The translations under genes and the position numbers were made by a program. From NCBI GenBank assembly GCA_016218185.1, contig JACREP010000050.1, positions 1 to 17,141 of the forward strand: a DNA stretch of 17,141 nucleotides, read 5' to 3'. The notes under the pieces are model-generated. The model was not told the DNA's origin. It saw only the letters and a program-made list of their open reading frames with translations, and did not search any database. This document shows, piece after piece, positions 7,021 to 13,719 of the stretch (positions are counted from its first letter, which is position 1; every line of letters begins with the position of its first letter). Origin of the DNA: Candidatus Gottesmanbacteria bacterium (GTDB taxonomy: Bacteria; Patescibacteriota; Microgenomatia; UBA10105; UBA927).

Positions 7021-7879
7021 ACTGTCTTTTTATTTCTTTCAGTCCTTCATCAAGCGTTGCCATGCGGACACCGAATTTGGTTATTTTATCATTTTTGAGC
7101 GCTGCGCGAAACGGCCTGGGAGCCCGACCCGCAAAATACGAGGTGAATGGCGCTGGCGTCACCAATGATTGGTCCAGTCCGAACGTCCGTGCAACGGCTT
7201 TGGCGGCTGCAAACGGCGAAAGTGCAGCGCTGCCCACTACATGGTACACGCCCGATGCGTTCTGCTCTATAAGTGTTCTTATTGCTTGGGCAATGTCGTC
7301 AATAAAAGTGGGGACAAATACCTGATCAGACGGCGACAATATGCGCTCTCCGGCTGCCAGTTTTTCCCTGATTTTTGCGACAAAATCCGGTTTTGTGGCA
7401 AACTGGGCACGGTAGGGATTGGCGATACGGATAATCAGAGATTTATCCTCAAGTTCCGCGACGCGCTTTTCCCCTTCATATTTCGTCACGGCATACCAAC
7501 CCTGAGGATTGGGAGTATCTTCTTCCGTGTAAACATCTTTTGTTCCGTCAAACACATAATCTGTGGAAACGTACAACAAGCGTTTGCCACTTCGCTTACA
7601 CGCCGCAACGATGTATTCTGTTGCCTTAACATTGACTATCCAGGAGCTGCTTTGAGCTCCCAGTTCCCGCTCGTGCTCTGCCCCGTCCACATCCGTTTTC
7701 GCTGCAAAATGAAGTACCCACGCGGCAGTGGAGCTCTCAATTCTGGGAACAACAATGTCAACTTTGGTTATATCCACTCCCGTATCCAGACTTAAATCCT
7801 CAAAGGAAAACGCAGGGGAAAGAAGCTCTACCACGCGAGAACCGACGAGTCCCGATAGTCCGGTGCCGATAACGTTCAT
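6995..7879 (-). CDS. rmlD: dTDP-4-dehydrorhamnose reductase
   Basis: A 294-residue extended SDR that catalyses the last step of dTDP-L-rhamnose synthesis, NAD(P)H reduction of dTDP-4-dehydro-L-rhamnose. It shows GTGLSGLVGS near the N-terminus for nucleotide binding, LHFAAKTDVD, STDYVFDG (105-112) and the catalytic pair Y129 and K133 in WYAVTK. It starts with an ATG overlapping the rmlB stop (ATGA), so the two are translationally coupled. Its last seven residues (SLRAERE) and TGA stop are encoded by the end of repeat element A, so the natural C-terminus was probably near KEIKRQ. The added tail lies outside the conserved fold and should be tolerated. Confidence 0.92.
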   Translation of the reverse strand: MNVIGTGLSGLVGSRVVELLSPAFSFEDLSLDTGVDITKVDIVVPRIESSTAAWVLHFAAKTDVDGAEHERELGAQSSSWIVNVKATEYIVAACKRSGKRLLYVSTDYVFDGTKDVYTEEDTPNPQGWYAVTKYEGEKRVAELEDKSLIIRIANPYRAQFATKPDFVAKIREKLAAGERILSPSDQVFVPTFIDDIAQAIRTLIEQNASGVYHVVGSAALSPFAAAKAVARTFGLDQSLVTPAPFTSYFAGRAPRPFRAALKNDKITKFGVRMATLDEGLKEIKRQLSLRAERE

Positions 7880-8850
7880 GTTGTTTTAAGCGGTCGCCAC
7901 CATGATTCATGCTCTTTGTACCATAGAACCGTTTTAGCAAGCCATGTATCAAAATCGTGAAGTGGCTCCCAACCAAGTTCTTGTCGGATTTTGGCCCAAT
8001 CAATCGCATATTTCCGGTCATGTCCCGGCCGATCTTTGACAAACTCAATGACAGACTCATCCTTGCCCATGATATGCAAAATTTTTTTGACTACCGAAAG
8101 ATTGTTCATATCTTCCGTCAAGCCCCCTACACAATATGTTTCTCCGATTTTGCCTTTTTGCAGCACCGCATCAATTGCCCGACAGTGATCTTCAACATAC
8201 AGCCAGTCCCGTACGTATTTGCCGTCTCCGTACACCGGCACTTTTTTCCCTTCAAGTATGTTGGTGATGGCTAATGGGATAAATTTTTCCGGAAATTGGT
8301 ACGGGCCGAAATTATTAGAACAGTTGGTAATGGTAATAGGCAATCCATAGGTATGATAGTAAGCATTCACCAAATGATCCGAGCCTGCTTTGCTTGCCGA
8401 ATATGGACTTCTGGGGTCATATCGTGTTCGTTCACTAAATTTACTCGAATCAGAAAGTTTGAGCGATCCATACACTTCATCTGTTGAAATGTGATGGAAT
8501 CGTTTTGCCCCAGCCCTAAGCGCTTCCTCTAGTAATGCATGCGTGCCAACGACGTTCGTCATGACAAACGGCGCTGGTTCTGAAATAGAGCGGTCCACAT
8601 GGCTTTCTGCCGCAAAATGAACGACGATATCCACTCCCTTCATCGCTTGTACAACTATCTTAGTGTCACAAATGTTTCCGCGAATAAATTGATACTGGGG
8701 GTTATTTGCAACGCTCTTCAGATTTTCCAGATTACCGGCATATGTCAGCGCGTCTAAATTCACCACAAAATCCTCCGGATGATGTGCCATCCAATACAAA
8801 ACAAAATTTGAACCGATGAACCCGGCACCGCCGGTGACAAGTAATTTCAT
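7876..8850 (-). CDS. rmlB: dTDP-glucose 4,6-dehydratase
   Basis: A 324-residue extended SDR converting dTDP-glucose to dTDP-4-dehydro-6-deoxyglucose, step two of rhamnose synthesis. The motifs are TGGAGFIGSNF (6-16) for NAD binding, STDEVYG (122-128) with the catalytic T123, D124 and E125, and Y150xxxK154. FGPYQFPEKFIPL and YGDGKYVRDWLYVEDH are standard RmlB segments. I place the start at 8850, where the Rossmann motif begins and an AGGA site lies just upstream. The longer frame to 8931 would add 27 residues translated from repeat element B (including FVTSFLAM), which are not part of the protein family. Its TGA overlaps the rmlD ATG. Confidence 0.95.
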   Translation of the reverse strand: MKLLVTGGAGFIGSNFVLYWMAHHPEDFVVNLDALTYAGNLENLKSVANNPQYQFIRGNICDTKIVVQAMKGVDIVVHFAAESHVDRSISEPAPFVMTNVVGTHALLEEALRAGAKRFHHISTDEVYGSLKLSDSSKFSERTRYDPRSPYSASKAGSDHLVNAYYHTYGLPITITNCSNNFGPYQFPEKFIPLAITNILEGKKVPVYGDGKYVRDWLYVEDHCRAIDAVLQKGKIGETYCVGGLTEDMNNLSVVKKILHIMGKDESVIEFVKDRPGHDRKYAIDWAKIRQELGWEPLHDFDTWLAKTVLWYKEHESWWRPLKTT

Positions 8851-8859
8851 AGTTCCTAT

Positions 8860-8961
8860 TGTCATTGCGAGGAAAGAAGTGACGAAGCAATCTCTTGTTG
8901 TGAAATCGATGACTGAACACGAGATCGCCACGGTCCGATCAGATCGGACCTCGCGATGACA
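8860..8961. repeat. Intergenic inverted-repeat element, copy B
   Basis: A 102-bp element with 12-bp terminal inverted repeats, TGTCATTGCGAG and CTCGCGATGACA, which pair with one mismatch. It contains a GAAGCAATCTC segment and a partner GAGATCGCCACG, plus a separate small palindrome TCCGATC-A-GATCGGA near 8936-8950. It fills the rmlC-rmlB gap: its right end is 3 bases from the rmlC stop and its left end 9 bases from the rmlB start. It has no gene of its own. Confidence 0.85.
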
Positions 8962-8964
8962 TTG

Positions 8965-9444
8965 CTAGGTTATATTTTTGTTCGTTATCGGCATCCCCTG
9001 TACCCAATCGTAACCGATAGACGGATCATCATGGGGTATTCTTCCTTCCTCTTTTTCTTTGTCGTATTCACCGCTGGTAACATAGATAAGGTGTGCCGGC
9101 CCCTTTACTACTTTGAGTCCGTGGGCAACGCCTGCGGGGATTTTAAGCACCGTTGGTTTTGATGCATTTTCTCCCAGTATGAACTCATTCAGCTCTTTCT
9201 CTGTTCTGGAGCCCGCCCGCACGTCTACCAAAGCAACTTTTACCGTACCTGTTACGACATACCACCAATCCACCTGCGTTTTGTGCACATGCCACGCTTT
9301 CACCACGCCCTGATGCATAAACGAGTGGGAAAGCTGACCGAACCCTTCGGCAAAAAATGCATCGGAAACGCGAATGATCTCTTCAAAAAAACCGCGCTCG
9401 TCGGGGTGCCGGTCGAGCTCTTTGGTCGCCACGCCGTCAATCAT
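8965..9444 (-). CDS. rmlC: dTDP-4-dehydrorhamnose 3,5-epimerase family protein (cupin fold)
   Basis: A 159-residue protein, somewhat shorter than classical RmlC (about 180). It starts inside the rmlA stop (ATGA overlap). PDERGFFEEI (14-23) and DDPSIGYDW near the C-terminus match the RmlC pattern, and the beta-rich middle fits a cupin barrel. The usual RGLHxQ motif is replaced by KAWHVHKTQVDWWYV (H52, H54), so this belongs to a divergent branch. Position between rmlA and rmlB strongly supports the epimerase role in dTDP-L-rhamnose synthesis. A related dTDP-sugar 3- or 5-epimerase or isomerase cannot be ruled out from sequence alone. It ends in TAG three bases before repeat element B. Confidence 0.85.
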   Translation of the reverse strand: MIDGVATKELDRHPDERGFFEEIIRVSDAFFAEGFGQLSHSFMHQGVVKAWHVHKTQVDWWYVVTGTVKVALVDVRAGSRTEKELNEFILGENASKPTVLKIPAGVAHGLKVVKGPAHLIYVTSGEYDKEKEEGRIPHDDPSIGYDWVQGMPITNKNIT

Positions 9445-10178
9445 AGCTTTCCTTCTGCAACCATTTTTGCCACGCGGTTGTTCGCCGCAAGAAGTTCATC
9501 AAAAGAAGTCCCGCCATCCACCCACCAGTCAATAATCTCACACGTAAGAATTCCGTCTTTCATATACAGCGCGTTGAGGTCCGTCACTTCAAGCTCTCCC
9601 CGAGGGGATGGCGCGAGTTTCCGTATATAATCAAACACCTTTTTGTCATAGATGTAGATGCCTGTCTGTGCGATATCGGATCTGGGTTTCTCCGGTTTTT
9701 CTTCCAGAGAAATCACCTTACCAGACCCATCTATTTCGATAACCCCATATTGCTTGGACTCCGTATCTTTGTGCACGCCAAATATCATTGCTCCAGAACC
9801 GCCGGATTCAAAACGCTGCACGGCATTTGCTAAATCAAAGTTAAAAATGTTGTCACCCAACATGACGAGCATAGATTCACCATTGACAAATTCCTCTGCA
9901 AGGGCAATAGCATCGGCAATGCCGCCGGTAGCGTTCTGCTGGATGGCGTAATAAAGTTTCAGGCCAAATTCTGCGCCGTCTTTGAGAAGAGTTGCAAAAT
10001 CCCCTGCATGATCACCCGATGTGGTCAAAAGGACTTCCTTTATGCCCGCTTTGCGCATCGCCTCCAGGGGATAATAGATCATCGGCTTGTGGTACACCGG
10101 CAACAGGTGTTTGTTGGTGACGAGTGTGAGCGGACGAAGCCTGGTGGCAAGTCCTCCTGCTAAAATAACGCCTTTCAT
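9441..10178 (-). CDS. rmlA: Glucose-1-phosphate thymidylyltransferase (short form)
   Basis: A 245-residue sugar nucleotidyltransferase, the first step of dTDP-L-rhamnose synthesis (dTTP plus glucose-1-phosphate to dTDP-glucose). The signature LAGGLATRLRPLT (6-18) has Ala where many relatives have Gly. GDN (108-110) binds metal/nucleotide, EEKPEKP (159-165) and WWVDGGTSFDELL complete the family pattern. It lacks the C-terminal allosteric extension of the roughly 290-residue form. Other sugar nucleotidyltransferases are related, but the adjoining rmlC, rmlB and rmlD make this assignment firm. No clear Shine-Dalgarno site precedes it; the stop of the 82-residue membrane protein is 8 bases upstream. 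The TGA overlaps the rmlC start. Confidence 0.9.
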   Translation of the reverse strand: MKGVILAGGLATRLRPLTLVTNKHLLPVYHKPMIYYPLEAMRKAGIKEVLLTTSGDHAGDFATLLKDGAEFGLKLYYAIQQNATGGIADAIALAEEFVNGESMLVMLGDNIFNFDLANAVQRFESGGSGAMIFGVHKDTESKQYGVIEIDGSGKVISLEEKPEKPRSDIAQTGIYIYDKKVFDYIRKLAPSPRGELEVTDLNALYMKDGILTCEIIDWWVDGGTSFDELLAANNRVAKMVAEGKL

Positions 10179-10186
10179 ATAAACCG

Positions 10187-10435
10187 TTACGGTCGCATCA
10201 CGAAATAGAAGAATAATATCGCGATCGTACCGACTAAAACATATTCTATCACAATCTTAAGATGCAGGTCGCCGTCTATTGCATGGTGAAGAACTCCCCA
10301 GATCATGTAGGCCACGGACACCATAATTCCAGTAGCCAACTGCGCCGTCGGATTGCCTCCAACCATAAAAAACGTCGCAGTTCCAAGAACCAGAATAATG
10401 ATAAGGATGAGTAAATGGAACCACGATGATCTCAT
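10187..10435 (-). CDS. Small three-helix membrane protein of unknown function
   Basis: An 82-residue protein that is almost entirely hydrophobic, with likely membrane segments near 7-24, 33-50 and 60-79. A polar loop, LHHAIDGDLHLK, lies between the second and third. I do not recognise the family. Its ATG overlaps the TGA of the upstream CAP-domain gene, so the two are probably made together, and it may be a partner or membrane subunit of that protein. It ends in TAA just before rmlA. Base composition is not obviously different from the neighbours. Confidence 0.75.
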   Translation of the reverse strand: MRSSWFHLLILIIILVLGTATFFMVGGNPTAQLATGIMVSVAYMIWGVLHHAIDGDLHLKIVIEYVLVGTIAILFFYFVMRP

Positions 10436-11334
10436 AATAGGCTCCCCCGCGGCAGCGCGCTTGCAAAAATAAGAAGTGCTACAAAAAACAGGATGTGGGC
10501 TACATTATGTCCCGCCACCCGGACGATCCGGCGACGGCTCGTAAGCCACGCATCAACTACTAAAACGCCCAGCAGGATACCGATAAAACCATAAACAACC
10601 GTGTGATTGAGCCGACCGATATCGATGAGCGGTTTTATAGAAACACCGCTGTATGCGCTTGCCACTGCAGTTACTGCGGACAACGGAGGTGTCGCTTCCG
10701 CAACCGCTGCCTGCGGAGATACCTCCGTCGTCTTCCTCACCTGGACCGCAGGAGCGGCACGGCTGCCGAACATTTGCACCACGAGCGTCGTCTCCTCTCC
10801 GTTGAGTATTCCGTTGACTACCGCAAACCCCACATCACGATACGATGCTTTGAGCATGTTGTCCCGGTGCGTAGGCGATGCCATCCATGCTTCCACCACG
10901 CCCTGACTGTCTGAAAAATTTTTCGCAAGGTTTTCTCCCGCCACCGTATATGTGTATCCTGATTGCGTGATGAACTCCCACGGCGTAGCGCCCACGGGAC
11001 TGTTGTGCGCCCAGTAGTTTTTTGCAAACATATCCGCAGCTTTGCGTGCCGCAGCTTCGGAAAGCTGGGAATCAAGGCTTAAGGGGCCAAGTCCTGCTAC
11101 CTGGCGCTTAGCATTGACTGCCGCAAGGAGTTTTTCTACATGGATATCGGTGGCGTATCCTAATACATTGGGCACCTGTGCCGGCAGCGTTTTTAACCCC
11201 ACCTGGAATACAACAAACGCAAGAATATAAAACCCCAATGCATCCACGTGAAGCACCTTCGGCCGGTGGTTGTTGGTGTGATGCGGAAGAAACAGATGGC
11301 GTGCCAGCGTAAACACACTCATACTAACCATCAT
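10432..11334 (-). CDS. Membrane-anchored CAP (SCP/PR1-like) domain protein
   Basis: A 300-residue protein with a membrane segment near 32-50, a CAP domain at about 66-190, a low-complexity linker rich in Ala, Val and Ser (about 195-230) and two more membrane helices (about 246-262 and 276-294). CAP hallmarks are YWAHNSP (H110), AGENLA (E134) and SPTHRDNML (H156), so the acidic/His cavity residues seem intact. Bacterial CAP proteins are extracytoplasmic and their activity is mostly unknown. I place the start at ATG 11334, 19 bases after the tsaB stop. The reported longer frame uses a TTG at 11382 and overlaps tsaB; ATG 11322 is also possible. The stop TGA overlaps the next gene's ATG. Confidence 0.85.
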   Translation of the reverse strand: MMVSMSVFTLARHLFLPHHTNNHRPKVLHVDALGFYILAFVVFQVGLKTLPAQVPNVLGYATDIHVEKLLAAVNAKRQVAGLGPLSLDSQLSEAAARKAADMFAKNYWAHNSPVGATPWEFITQSGYTYTVAGENLAKNFSDSQGVVEAWMASPTHRDNMLKASYRDVGFAVVNGILNGEETTLVVQMFGSRAAPAVQVRKTTEVSPQAAVAEATPPLSAVTAVASAYSGVSIKPLIDIGRLNHTVVYGFIGILLGVLVVDAWLTSRRRIVRVAGHNVAHILFFVALLIFASALPRGSLL

Positions 11335-11353
11335 AAGCACAACTCGGGGGAAA

Positions 11354-11680
11354 TTACCAGTCTCTGTCGTACCGGGGGACAACGGGAAGGTGCTTACCGT
11401 TGACGGGAATATTGAGGAGTTTTCCCATCATATTGGCCACTGCCATGCCTACCCGCAGGCCGGTAAATGAACCCGGGCCAACATGGACGCAAATTTCAGT
11501 AATATCCGAAGGTTTCATCTGGTGTTCCTTAAGTAACTCCTCAATAAGCGGCAACACCATCTGTGCTTTCATCACGCGCGACTGTGACGTTTTTTCGTAC
11601 CGCTTACCGTCAATTTCAAGGCTAACTTTCGCGGTATCCTGATTGGAGGTGTTGATAAACAGAATGATATTTTGCTTCAT
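11354..11680 (-). CDS. tsaB: Half-length TsaB (t6A biosynthesis, YeaZ-like)
   Basis: A 108-residue protein covering only the N-terminal ASKHA lobe of TsaB: FINTSN near the N-terminus and VGPGSFTGLRVGMAVAN (68-83), the family signature. Usual TsaB proteins are about 200-230 residues. TsaB is the scaffold partner of TsaD in the enzyme that attaches the threonylcarbamoyl group to A37 of ANN-reading tRNAs. The N-terminal lobe carries the helices known to pair with TsaD, so a short form could still work. The last residues (LPVVPRYDRDW) do not resemble the start of the missing lobe. The gene is adjacent to tsaC and tsaE, supporting its identity. The start codon lies 5 bases from a repeat element, with no clear ribosome-binding site. 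Confidence 0.85.
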   Translation of the reverse strand: MKQNIILFINTSNQDTAKVSLEIDGKRYEKTSQSRVMKAQMVLPLIEELLKEHQMKPSDITEICVHVGPGSFTGLRVGMAVANMMGKLLNIPVNGKHLPVVPRYDRDW

Positions 11681-11685
11681 ATATT

Positions 11686-11758
11686 TGTCATCGCGAGCCC
11701 GAAGGGCGTGGCGATCTGAGATTGCTTCGTCCCGATCGGATCGGGACTCGCAATGACA
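11686..11758. repeat. Intergenic inverted-repeat element, copy C
   Basis: A 73-bp element with terminal inverted repeats TGTCATCGCGAG and CTCGCAATGACA (one mismatch). Inside are two further perfect hairpins, GCCC-GAA-GGGC next to one end and TCCCGAT-CCG-ATCGGGA near the other, flanking a GATCTGAGATTGC core. Read as RNA it could fold into a three-armed shape. It occupies 73 of the 78 bases between the tsaC stop and the tsaB start. The internal order is inverted relative to copies A and B. Confidence 0.85.
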
Positions 11759-12334
11759 TTATGTAAACCGCACCGCTCCTTGACGGATAATTCTATAGGG
11801 ATCAATGGAACAGTCAACCACCGTTGATGCTTGTTTGACCGTACAGTTCCCCGGAACGACGAGATCGACAAGCCTGACCAGCTCCGCATCTAAATCTTCG
11901 ACCCGGTAGGGAGTAGGAGCCCCGTGAAAATTGGCCGACGGCCCCAACACAGGCACACCTGCCGCTTCTATTATCTTTAAGGGTATGTCGTGATTTGGCA
12001 TCCGAAGTCCTGCGGTTTGCCCGGAGCCGCGGATAGGGGAGTAGATTAACTCCTTTCTGCACGGTGCAACAATTGTGAGTGCGCCAGGCCAATAGTCCTC
12101 CATAAGTCGTCGCACAATATCAGAAGGGGAATCGAAATAGGTAAGTGCCATTTCTATGGAAGAAACCAACACCGGCATTGCCTGTCTCAGCGGTCGTCGA
12201 CGTAGCTTGAACAGTCTATCCACCGCAGCATGATAATCTATCCTGCACCCTATGCCGAAGGCGGTATCGGTAGGATAGATAATGATGCCACCGTCCTTAA
12301 GGATTTGAATAGCCTGTTGAATATCATGTTCCAT
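11759..12334 (-). CDS. tsaC: L-threonylcarbamoyladenylate synthase (Sua5/YciO/YrdC family)
   Basis: A 191-residue protein that makes threonylcarbamoyl-AMP from threonine, bicarbonate and ATP, the first step of the t6A tRNA modification. It has the family pattern YPTDTAFGIG (20-29), KLRRRP (K43, R45), SGQTAGLRMPNH and GPSAN (S133, N135), the conserved KxR and SxN motifs of the nucleotide site. Length matches the single-domain TsaC form. I start at ATG 12334; the longer frame to 12370 adds 12 residues (SSRAESRDLII) that come from repeat element D. The next gene is tsaB and the previous one tsaE, so three genes of the pathway sit together; tsaD is not in the window. Confidence 0.93.
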   Translation of the reverse strand: MEHDIQQAIQILKDGGIIIYPTDTAFGIGCRIDYHAAVDRLFKLRRRPLRQAMPVLVSSIEMALTYFDSPSDIVRRLMEDYWPGALTIVAPCRKELIYSPIRGSGQTAGLRMPNHDIPLKIIEAAGVPVLGPSANFHGAPTPYRVEDLDAELVRLVDLVVPGNCTVKQASTVVDCSIDPYRIIRQGAVRFT

Positions 12335-12374
12335 GATTATGAGATCCCTCGACTCCGCTCGGGATGACAAAGAA
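12335..12374. repeat. Partial intergenic inverted-repeat element, copy D
   Basis: A 40-base gap between tsaE and tsaC holding GAGATCCCTCGACTCCGCTCGGGATGACA. It ends with the GATGACA typical of this element class but no matching left terminus is seen. ATCCC and GGGAT form a short hairpin around the centre. It seems to be half of an element related to copies A-C, though its inner sequence is of a different subtype. Read on the minus strand it gives the spurious SRAESRDL extension of tsaC. Confidence 0.65.
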
Positions 12375-12872
12375 CTAAATCTTGGTTTGTCTTATTTTTA
12401 TATGATGTTTTCCGTTTTCACGCACGGTAAACCAAATATCGATCCGCTTTTCAGGAAGGTTCTTTGTCAGTTTCTCCGCCCACTCGATTAGGACGTACGA
12501 TCCGGTATCCGCAAGGATTTCGGCAATACCTATGTCATAAAGGTCTTTTTCTCCGCCGACCCGATACAGGTCAAGATGATACAAAAAATCAGAAGTGTTC
12601 GACACTTGATAACGTCGCACAATTATGAAAGTAGGGGAGAGCAGGCGGGATGTGATACCTAAGCCTTTGGCAAACCCCTGCGCAAACGTCGTCTTCCCGC
12701 TGCCCAACTCGCCATAGAGACAAATGGTCGTAGCCCCGACCTGTCCTCTCTTTTGGTCATTGAGTTCTGCGTTCTGAGTTTTTAACTGGATTGCCAGCTC
12801 TTTGCCCAGTGCCGCGGTTTCTTGGGCGCTTTTTGTTCGTACTTCGCCCTCAAAATCCATCATGCCGTTCAT
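12375..12872 (-). CDS. tsaE: TsaE, ATPase of the t6A tRNA-modification system
   Basis: A 165-residue P-loop ATPase. Walker A is GELGSGKTT (54-62), followed by SPTF (79-82), HLDLYR (99-104) and LIEWAEK, all standard for TsaE (YjeE). It binds the TsaB-TsaD pair and its ATPase activity is needed for turnover in t6A synthesis. Compared with the usual arrangement, a polar stretch around residues 31-46 (KTQNAELNDQKRG) appears inserted between the first helix and the Walker A strand. The ATG at 12872 may be replaced by one at 12863 or 12860; none has a clear ribosome-binding site. It precedes tsaC and tsaB, and ends in TAG. Confidence 0.92.
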   Translation of the reverse strand: MNGMMDFEGEVRTKSAQETAALGKELAIQLKTQNAELNDQKRGQVGATTICLYGELGSGKTTFAQGFAKGLGITSRLLSPTFIIVRRYQVSNTSDFLYHLDLYRVGGEKDLYDIGIAEILADTGSYVLIEWAEKLTKNLPEKRIDIWFTVRENGKHHIKIRQTKI

Positions 12873-12894
12873 TATATCATCTAAAACTCGGCTT

Positions 12895-13719
12895 TTAACG
12901 TTCCGGAGGTTCCCCGTGCTTAAAAATACGTTTCAGTATATCCTGTTTTTGGAGGGTAAGCGCCACCGCCAACAGCGCAAGCCCTATGCCGGTCGTCAGG
13001 AGGATAAAAATCACCGGCCGCCAGTCCGTTCTCTTTGGCTCCTCTATCGACGAGGGCGTCGCCTCGCTCCCTAGTATTTCGCCGCTTGGCGAGGCTTCAA
13101 CTGTAGGAGTCGGTGTCTTTGTGGGTGTAGGTGTCTTGGTCGGAACCTTCGTAGGTGTTGGTACAGCCGTCGGCGGAACTGGGGTCGCTGTCGGAGCATT
13201 CGTCGGCGCGGGCGTATTGGTTGGAGTCGATGTTGGTGTTGGTCCAGTAATAGTAAGAGTTTGTTCCGCTGACCACGTCGGGGAAGAACAGCTTGGCGTA
13301 TAACGACCGATCTTAAACAGATATTCGCCTGGTCCCGAATAAAAAGAACTTGCTGTATCTGGCTTAACCATAAGCTTACCACTCCACGATCCTTCTGGAG
13401 ATAGATCGGTGGTCAAGACCTTGTAGTACTCCGTACAACTGCTTCCTGGCGCATTGGCCCAATTTCCTCCATTGTTCTGCGTGTATCCGAAGTAGCTAGT
13501 TCCACTTGGATAAAAAACAGCGCGTAAATACGAATCACTTGAGCACCCACTACACGAAAGCGCCGCATCAATAGAGAATTCCTGATTTTGGTCGGATGAG
13601 ATCGGTGCGTTGCTAAACGATATTGAAACTGCCGCAAATACCGGCGAAGCCACCAGAAAGAAAAACAGAGAGATGATGGGCAGGCGGAAACATCTCACAT
13701 GACTGCTTTCAGTATGCAC
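12895..13719 (-). CDS. Secreted, membrane-anchored surface protein with Pro/Thr-rich linker
   Basis: A 274-residue protein. A signal peptide with a hydrophobic core at about 12-28 likely ends at VFAA (near 30). Residues 31-158 form a beta-type extracytoplasmic domain with four cysteines (C56, C59, C95, C144) that could make two disulfides. A Pro/Thr/Ala linker rich in TPTPT units spans about 160-207, a SGEILG segment follows, and a membrane helix lies at about 235-256 with a basic tail. I do not recognise the domain. The GTG start at 13719 overlaps the TAG of the peptidase gene (TAGTG), so the two are probably co-translated. This suggests a surface or cell-wall role near the septal hydrolase, but that is inference from position. 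Confidence 0.8.
   Translation of the reverse strand: MHTESSHVRCFRLPIISLFFFLVASPVFAAVSISFSNAPISSDQNQEFSIDAALSCSGCSSDSYLRAVFYPSGTSYFGYTQNNGGNWANAPGSSCTEYYKVLTTDLSPEGSWSGKLMVKPDTASSFYSGPGEYLFKIGRYTPSCSSPTWSAEQTLTITGPTPTSTPTNTPAPTNAPTATPVPPTAVPTPTKVPTKTPTPTKTPTPTVEASPSGEILGSEATPSSIEEPKRTDWRPVIFILLTTGIGLALLAVALTLQKQDILKRIFKHGEPPER
13099..13242 (-). repeat. Degenerate tandem repeat coding for the Pro/Thr linker
   Basis: About 144 bases of imperfect short repeats, seen on the plus strand as GGTGTnGG and GTCGGnG units. They encode the Pro/Thr linker of the surface protein. Repeats of this type can change length by slippage, so linker length may vary between strains. The matching plus-strand frame of Gly/Val repeats is a shadow. 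Confidence 0.6.

Noticed and set aside
8851..8931. N-terminal extension of RmlB
   Set aside because: The 27 extra residues are translated from repeat copy B; the Rossmann motif starts at the Met at 8850.
12871..12876. TATAAT on the minus strand as a promoter for tsaE
   Set aside because: It overlaps the candidate ATG itself, has no good -35 box, and would need leaderless translation from a later ATG.
12986..13303. Plus-strand frame with Gly/Val repeats
   Set aside because: It is the complement of the Pro/Thr linker coding repeat and has no independent coding evidence.
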